In this document: in pieces, positions 59,632 to 64,000 of the stretch | How the letters are laid out: each line of letters begins with the position of its first letter | Position numbering within the stretch: position 1 is the stretch's first letter | Assembly: GCF_014282275.1 (NCBI RefSeq) | Contig: NZ_VFIA01000003.1 | Coordinates: forward strand, 62,001 to 126,000 | Length of the DNA: 64,000 nucleotides | Source: Spirosoma utsteinense | Lineage (GTDB): Bacteria; Bacteroidota; Bacteroidia; Cytophagales; Spirosomataceae | Reading direction: 5' to 3' | Program-made: the position numbers and the translations under genes | Notes under the pieces: model-generated | Seen by the model: the letters and a program-made list of their open reading frames with translations, nothing else | Databases searched by the model: none | What the model was told of the DNA's origin: nothing

Positions 59632-62508
59632 CTACTGTTTTTTCTCCGGCATCAACACCAGCCGAATGTAGTTCTTGCCGAAGTAGGTGTTGGCAGCCTC
59701 TTTGGTACTTTCTACCGTCACCTTCCTGAGCAGATCAGCTTCGCGCAGGACTTCGGTTGGATCGTCGGCGTTGACGTATTGATTTTGCAGATAACCGAGC
59801 CAGAACTGGTTGTCTTTCAACTGGAGTTCCGTTTCGCGCTGGGTTTCGGCCTTGAATTTGGCAATATCGCCGGGCAAGGCCCCTTTCTGTTTCAGGTCAT
59901 TGATAAGCTCCTGCGTTTTGGCAATGAGCTTCTCCACGTTTTCGGGGGCGCAGCCAAAGCTGATGCGGAACGTGTAGCGCGGTACCGGGTATTTGCTATA
60001 CGCGCCACCGGCCGACACACCGTATACGCCACTTTCCTCTTCACGCAGCTTCTCGATAAGTTTGATTTCGAGCACCTCGGCCAGCGCGTCGATCTGCGTC
60101 GTCGTCTCCGGCGACCAGGTCAAATCGCCACTATACACCAGCTGAACCGACGATTTCGGGTCGAGCCCTTTGTAGACTGTCTTGCTGACCTCACCCTTTG
60201 GAGCCCGAATTCCGAGATCTACGAATTTCTCCTTCTTATCCGTTGCCGGTAAGCCACCCAGGTATTTCTCCACCAACGGCTTCAGGGTTGCTTCGGTGAA
60301 GTTGCCCACGAAGTAGAAAGTGAAATCACCGGCGTTGGCGAATCGTTCTTTGTAAATGGCCAGCGCCCGGTCGAGGTCGACTTTGTCCAGATCAGCCGGC
60401 TGAAGCGGCTGCCGGCGTGGATTGTTGTTGCCCAGTGTTACGGTCACCGTATCCTGAAATACGCGCTGGGGCGTTGGCGTATCGATCTGGTTCTGTAACG
60501 CACTTCGCTGGTTCGAGAGGAAACCGGCTACGACGTCGGCATCTTTCCTGGGCTGGGTAAAATAACTATAGAGCAGCTGAAGGGCCGTTTCGAGATCTTT
60601 AGGAGCCGCACTCCCGTTGATCCCTTCATTGAGCTCGCTTACGTAGGGGTAAACGTTCACCTGTTTGCCCGATAGAAATTTACCCAGCTGTACCTGGTTA
60701 TACGCGCCCGTGCCGCCCAGTGACGCCAGCGTCGACGAGAACCGCGCCGACTGAAAATCCTTCAGGTCGTAAATCGACGTACCGCCGAAGCTGCTACCCC
60801 CAAAGAGGATCTGGTCGTTTTTGAAGTTTGTCGGTTTCAGCACCACCCGAACGCCGTTCCGGAGCGTCCACTCGGTAACACCAATTTCTTTGATCTCTTT
60901 CACGTTAGCCACCGGAGATGGAGTTGGTGGAGTCGGTACCAGTGGCGCATCGAGGGTCTTGTCTTCGTAGGCCGTTAACCCTTTTCCCGCATCGTCGACA
61001 TAGCCAATGATCTGCTCAACAGTGGGTAATTTGGCTTGTCCCGGGCCGGCGTTCCGGTTTTCAGGTGCCATCACAATCACCGCCCGGTTCTCGTTGCGGA
61101 TAAACTGATCGACAAGCGCGTTTACCTCAGCGAGCGTGATACCTGCCTGTTGTTTTTTCAGAAAATCGAAGTAGAAGTCGATGCTTGTATAAGGATCGTT
61201 ATCCGTGAAATTCTGCACGTACTCATTAACGAAATTGGCAGATCGGGTTTTGTCCCGTTCGCTGTAAGACTGCTCCACGCCGGTATAAAACTCCTGTTTG
61301 GCCCGGGCCAGTTCAGTGGCCGTGAAGCCAAACTGTTTTACACGGGCATTCTCGTTCAACACCGCCCGAATGGCTTTTTCTACATTCCCTTCTTTGGCTA
61401 CGGCAATGGACGTAAAGGCGTCGATGTTGCCCAGGAAGTCGCTGTAGTTGCTATAGCCTCCCAGAAACGGCGGGTTAGCCTGTTGGGTCAGCTCCTGAAT
61501 CCGGTTGCCGAGCATGGTGTTGAACAAGCCCCGCTTGATACTTTCACGCAGGTCGTTCAGCGTCCGTTCTTTTATCTCGGGACGCTTGTAAATCACCTGA
61601 ACCACCGTGTTGGGCTGCTCAGGATCGGTGACGATAATAACTTTCGTGTCTTTGTGGGCAGGAATGTCAAACTCTTTGCGGGGCTTCGGGTTAGCCACGG
61701 CCGGAATACGGCCAAACTTCTGCCGGATGATGCCTTCCACCTCGTTGACGTTGAAATCGCCCACGGCAATGACAGCCATCAGGTCGGGCCGGTACCAGTC
61801 TTTATAAAACTGACGAAGGGTTTCGGGCGTAAACGTTTTCAGCACCTCTTCGGTACCGATGGGCAGCCGGCGGGCATACGTAGAATTGTTGAGCAGGACG
61901 GGAAAGTAGGTATCGCGCATCCGCTGTCCGGCTCCGCGTCCCAGCCGACGTTCTTCCAGCACAACGCCCCGCTCCTTTTCGATCTCGGCCGGGTCGAGGG
62001 TGGCGTTGTGGGCCCAGTCTTCCAGAATTTGAAACGACCGCTCAAACAGCTTGGCCGAATCCGTTGGAACGGGCAATTGATACACCGTCTCGTCAAAACC
62101 GGTATACGCGTTCAGATCGGCACCGAAGCGTACCCCCGCCGATTGCAGGAAGTTGACCAGTTCATTTTTAGGGAAATTCTTGGTGCCGTTAAATTCCATG
62201 TGCTCCATAAAGTGAGCCAGGCCCTGCTGCGCGTCGGTTTCCAGTACCGAGCCCGCCCGGATTACCAACCGCAGCTCAGCCCGATTTTTGGGCTCGGCGT
62301 TCTTGCGGATATAGTACGTCAGGCCATTGGGCAACTTACCAACTTTCACGTCGGGGTCGAGCGGAATGGGACGGTTGAGGGTTGTGCCCGAGGCAGCCAC
62401 CGGTTTAGGCGTACGTGCGGTTGGGCGTTTTGTCGTTGTGGCGGGTTGCTGCGCCAGTACCAGCGAAGCACTGAGCAGCAGGCTCAGCGCGAGAGGAAAA
62501 CGTACCAT
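59632..62508 (-). CDS. M16 family zinc metalloprotease (pitrilysin-like), two-domain
   Basis: 958-residue exported protease. The signal peptide is PLALSLLLSASLVLAQQ. The inverted zinc motif HxxEH appears as LAHFMEHMEFNGTKNFPKNE near residue 97, with the third ligand Glu in EIEKERGVVLEE about 75 residues later. A second M16 half begins near 560 and contains ITEA-like strands but no HxxEH, the normal arrangement for an active/inactive pair in one chain. YGVSAGGAYSKYPVPRYTF near 830 is the substrate-clamping region. It probably degrades peptides in the periplasm. A clear terminator follows. Confidence 0.93.
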   Translation of the reverse strand: MVRFPLALSLLLSASLVLAQQPATTTKRPTARTPKPVAASGTTLNRPIPLDPDVKVGKLPNGLTYYIRKNAEPKNRAELRLVIRAGSVLETDAQQGLAHFMEHMEFNGTKNFPKNELVNFLQSAGVRFGADLNAYTGFDETVYQLPVPTDSAKLFERSFQILEDWAHNATLDPAEIEKERGVVLEERRLGRGAGQRMRDTYFPVLLNNSTYARRLPIGTEEVLKTFTPETLRQFYKDWYRPDLMAVIAVGDFNVNEVEGIIRQKFGRIPAVANPKPRKEFDIPAHKDTKVIIVTDPEQPNTVVQVIYKRPEIKERTLNDLRESIKRGLFNTMLGNRIQELTQQANPPFLGGYSNYSDFLGNIDAFTSIAVAKEGNVEKAIRAVLNENARVKQFGFTATELARAKQEFYTGVEQSYSERDKTRSANFVNEYVQNFTDNDPYTSIDFYFDFLKKQQAGITLAEVNALVDQFIRNENRAVIVMAPENRNAGPGQAKLPTVEQIIGYVDDAGKGLTAYEDKTLDAPLVPTPPTPSPVANVKEIKEIGVTEWTLRNGVRVVLKPTNFKNDQILFGGSSFGGTSIYDLKDFQSARFSSTLASLGGTGAYNQVQLGKFLSGKQVNVYPYVSELNEGINGSAAPKDLETALQLLYSYFTQPRKDADVVAGFLSNQRSALQNQIDTPTPQRVFQDTVTVTLGNNNPRRQPLQPADLDKVDLDRALAIYKERFANAGDFTFYFVGNFTEATLKPLVEKYLGGLPATDKKEKFVDLGIRAPKGEVSKTVYKGLDPKSSVQLVYSGDLTWSPETTTQIDALAEVLEIKLIEKLREEESGVYGVSAGGAYSKYPVPRYTFRISFGCAPENVEKLIAKTQELINDLKQKGALPGDIAKFKAETQRETELQLKDNQFWLGYLQNQYVNADDPTEVLREADLLRKVTVESTKEAANTYFGKNYIRLVLMPEKKQ

Positions 62509-62598
62509 TCGGTCGTTTGGGTTGTGATTTTATAACGTATTACTATAGCACTAACGCCGTGTAAAGCTGAAACGTTTACCCAATAACCGACATCTCCT

Positions 62599-62994
62599 CT
62601 ACCGTTTCCAAACCAGCAGAATACCGATCAGTATCGACGCCAGCACCGACAGCCAGCAGATTATAATGACCCAGTTTATTGGGATTTCCCAGCCCGGCAT
62701 GTGGGTAAGCTGGGTTTCATCGTCGGTATCGACAACACCGTAGGCATTTCGCCGACAAAAGTCGTTCCAGTCGTCATAGTCAGCAAAGCGAGCGAGCGCA
62801 TTTAACAGGGCCGGAGATGCCGTCGCGGGCGAATGCCAGAACGTTTGCAGATCGCGGCCGTTCACGCGCTGTTTTGTACGAACCAGCACCAGCTCACTCA
62901 AAACCCCGAAATCCCGCAGCTGCCAGTGTTCCGACGGACCCCAGTTCAGGATGCGCTCGATCTGTTGTTTGATATCGTCCCGGTGCCGGGTCAC
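62599..62994 (-). CDS. Hypothetical protein with C-terminal membrane helix
   Basis: 131-residue protein. The soluble N-terminal part (IKQQIERILNWGPSEHWQLR, DLQTFWHSPATASPALLNAL, FADYDDWNDFCRRNAYGV) resembles a small helical domain with conserved Trp residues. A single membrane helix ends the protein (WVIIICWLSVLASILIGILL, then VWKR), giving a tail-anchored topology. Its start overlaps the stop of the acyltransferase gene by 4 bases (ATGA), so translation is probably coupled. No family recognised. Confidence 0.7.
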   Translation of the reverse strand: MTRHRDDIKQQIERILNWGPSEHWQLRDFGVLSELVLVRTKQRVNGRDLQTFWHSPATASPALLNALARFADYDDWNDFCRRNAYGVVDTDDETQLTHMPGWEIPINWVIIICWLSVLASILIGILLVWKR

Positions 62995-64000
62995 ACCTTG
63001 ATGATCACGTTTTTCCGGTACATGAGCCAGAGGATCACGAACCAGATCAGCACGAACGTCAATGCCCCGGCCAGCGATGCATTTTTTGGATCGGCAAACG
63101 GGGGTGCAATGAATGTCTGATACAAATACTCTTTCAGACCCTGGGGCAAGCCGCCCGCGCCCGTCACTTTAATGAGACTCATCATCCGTGGAATCAGCCC
63201 CGACAGAAAAAATACGGTGATGGCATTGACACCAAAAGCCACGAACGGCAAAACGCCCCGTCGGTAGTGCTTCACGTCGATCAACCAGTAACTCAGGGCC
63301 AGGCCAAGCATGGCCAGTCCCCCCGCCAGCAGGACATACGAGGATGTCCACAGCGCTTTGTTGATCGGAAAGAAGCTATCCCAGACGATCCCGCCCAATG
63401 TCAGGCCGCTACCAGCGGCAAAAAGCCAGGCTGCTTTATCAGTAGCTGGCCGGTCACTCCGCAGCCATGTGCCGGTCAGCAGGCCCAGCATACCCGTTCC
63501 AACGGCGGGAAGCGTACTCAGCAGCCCTTCGGGGTCCCATACCTTCGTGGCTTTGTATACGTGCGCCGGGGTGATGATAACCCGGTCGAGCCAGGCCGCA
63601 AGGTTCGTTGTTGGTTCAAGGTTGGCATAACCGATGCCCGGCACCGGCACTACCGTCATCAGCAGCCAATACCCGATCAGGATACTTGCCAGGATATAAA
63701 GTTGCTGGCGGGGTGTTGTCTTCAGGTAGAGCAGTGAACAGACCAGGTAAACCAGCGCAATACGTTGCAGCACACCCGGAATACGCACCGTCATGATGTC
63801 GAATCGGGGAAAGAAATTAAGAAATAAACCCAGCAGAAACAGCGTCAGGCTTCGTTTCACGATTTTACCTACTGCCATCCGGTCCCCTTCTTTTCCGCTG
63901 AGCGCAAATGTTATCGAGACCCCTACGATGAACAGGAAAAATGGAAAGATTAGGTCAGTAGGTGTCCAGCCGTTCCAGGGTGCGTGTTCGAGCGGGGGGT
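62991..64000 (-). CDS. NagX/HGSNAT-like membrane acyltransferase, 5' end outside window
   Basis: Integral membrane protein of the DUF5009/NagX family, related to heparan-alpha-glucosaminide N-acetyltransferase. The reading frame stays open to the right window edge. The sequence before the internal Met at 63878 includes APWNGWTPTDLIFPFFLFIV and GVSITFALSGK, the conserved family opening, so the true start lies beyond 64000. RIPGVLQRIALVYLVCSLLY and GLLSTLPAVGTGMLGLLTG are also typical. About ten helices remain visible. It is thought to acetylate amino sugars across the membrane; function in bacteria is not settled. Confidence 0.88.
   Translation of the reverse strand, partial: PPLEHAPWNGWTPTDLIFPFFLFIVGVSITFALSGKEGDRMAVGKIVKRSLTLFLLGLFLNFFPRFDIMTVRIPGVLQRIALVYLVCSLLYLKTTPRQQLYILASILIGYWLLMTVVPVPGIGYANLEPTTNLAAWLDRVIITPAHVYKATKVWDPEGLLSTLPAVGTGMLGLLTGTWLRSDRPATDKAAWLFAAGSGLTLGGIVWDSFFPINKALWTSSYVLLAGGLAMLGLALSYWLIDVKHYRRGVLPFVAFGVNAITVFFLSGLIPRMMSLIKVTGAGGLPQGLKEYLYQTFIAPPFADPKNASLAGALTFVLIWFVILWLMYRKNVIIKV

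Noticed and set aside
61036..62535. Open frame of 499 codons on the plus strand
   Set aside because: It is antisense to the M16 protease, which has a signal peptide and zinc motif. The antisense translation has no recognisable domain.

Overview
The window looks like a chromosomal segment of a Cytophagales-type Bacteroidota, probably the Spirosoma/Fibrella group. The evidence is a fused SecD-SecF, PorZ of the type IX secretion system, a CarboxypepD_reg/TonB-type outer membrane receptor, many signal peptides ending in AQ, few Shine-Dalgarno sequences, and promoter elements of the Bacteroidota type (TTTG, about 20 bases, TAnnTTTG). GC content is moderate by eye. I see no rRNA, tRNA, transposase, prophage or CRISPR array, so this is mostly core and metabolic chromosome. 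The assignment is inference; no database was searched.

Layout. 0-9.2 kb: secreted M28 peptidase, lone DUF433 protein, secreted amidohydrolase, two envelope proteins of unknown role, a metallophosphoesterase, and an envelope operon of two outer-membrane-type proteins around a GDPD lipoprotein. 9.3-15.1 kb: the housekeeping run yceD-like / rpmF / plsX / fabH / efp / accB / accC, linking ribosome assembly, EF-P and the start of fatty acid synthesis. 15.1-19.8 kb: a myo-inositol-type module with an SGLT-like symporter, myo-inositol oxygenase, a heptad-repeat coiled-coil protein and a second SSS symporter. 20.0-24.0 kb: small secreted protein, DinB-like, NUDIX, LhgO and a TrpD-like protein. 24.0-24.7 kb: gene-free and partly very AT-rich. 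24.7-30.4 kb: NarX/UhpB-type histidine kinase, SDR, acyl-CoA dehydrogenase, ybeY and an MDR oxidoreductase. 30.5 kb: a cluster of DnaA-box-like sites. 30.6-33.9 kb: bioF, bioD, a class IV aminotransferase and an unknown protein. 34-42.6 kb: HhH plus beta-barrel protein, unknown protein, thymidine kinase, PorZ, an MtnK-like kinase and a nucleoside hydrolase. 42.6-46.5 kb: outer membrane receptor and pdhB. 47.0-50.4 kb: a sulfur operon (split YeeE, MBL-rhodanese, TauE) behind a perfect CRP-type palindrome. 50.5-55.8 kb: APC permease, secDF and a small membrane protein. 56-64 kb: nadC, a class A beta-lactamase-like hydrolase, a DUF3037/HipA-like pair, an M16 protease, a small membrane protein, and a NagX-like acyltransferase cut by the window edge.

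The most unusual non-coding structure is a set of long, perfect or near-perfect inverted repeats between genes (arms of 22-37 bases). Several end just upstream of a start codon inside an operon: efp-accB, accB-accC, coiled coil-SSS symporter, and secDF-APC permease. A second is the DnaA-box cluster between the MDR oxidoreductase and bioF, which makes that gap a candidate replication origin or DnaA-binding locus. A third is the CRP-type site placed about 41 bases upstream of the inferred start of the sulfur operon. I find no single system that is clearly new. The best leads are these palindromes, the DnaA cluster, the inositol module with its coiled-coil partner, and the overlapping HipA-like/DUF3037 pair.
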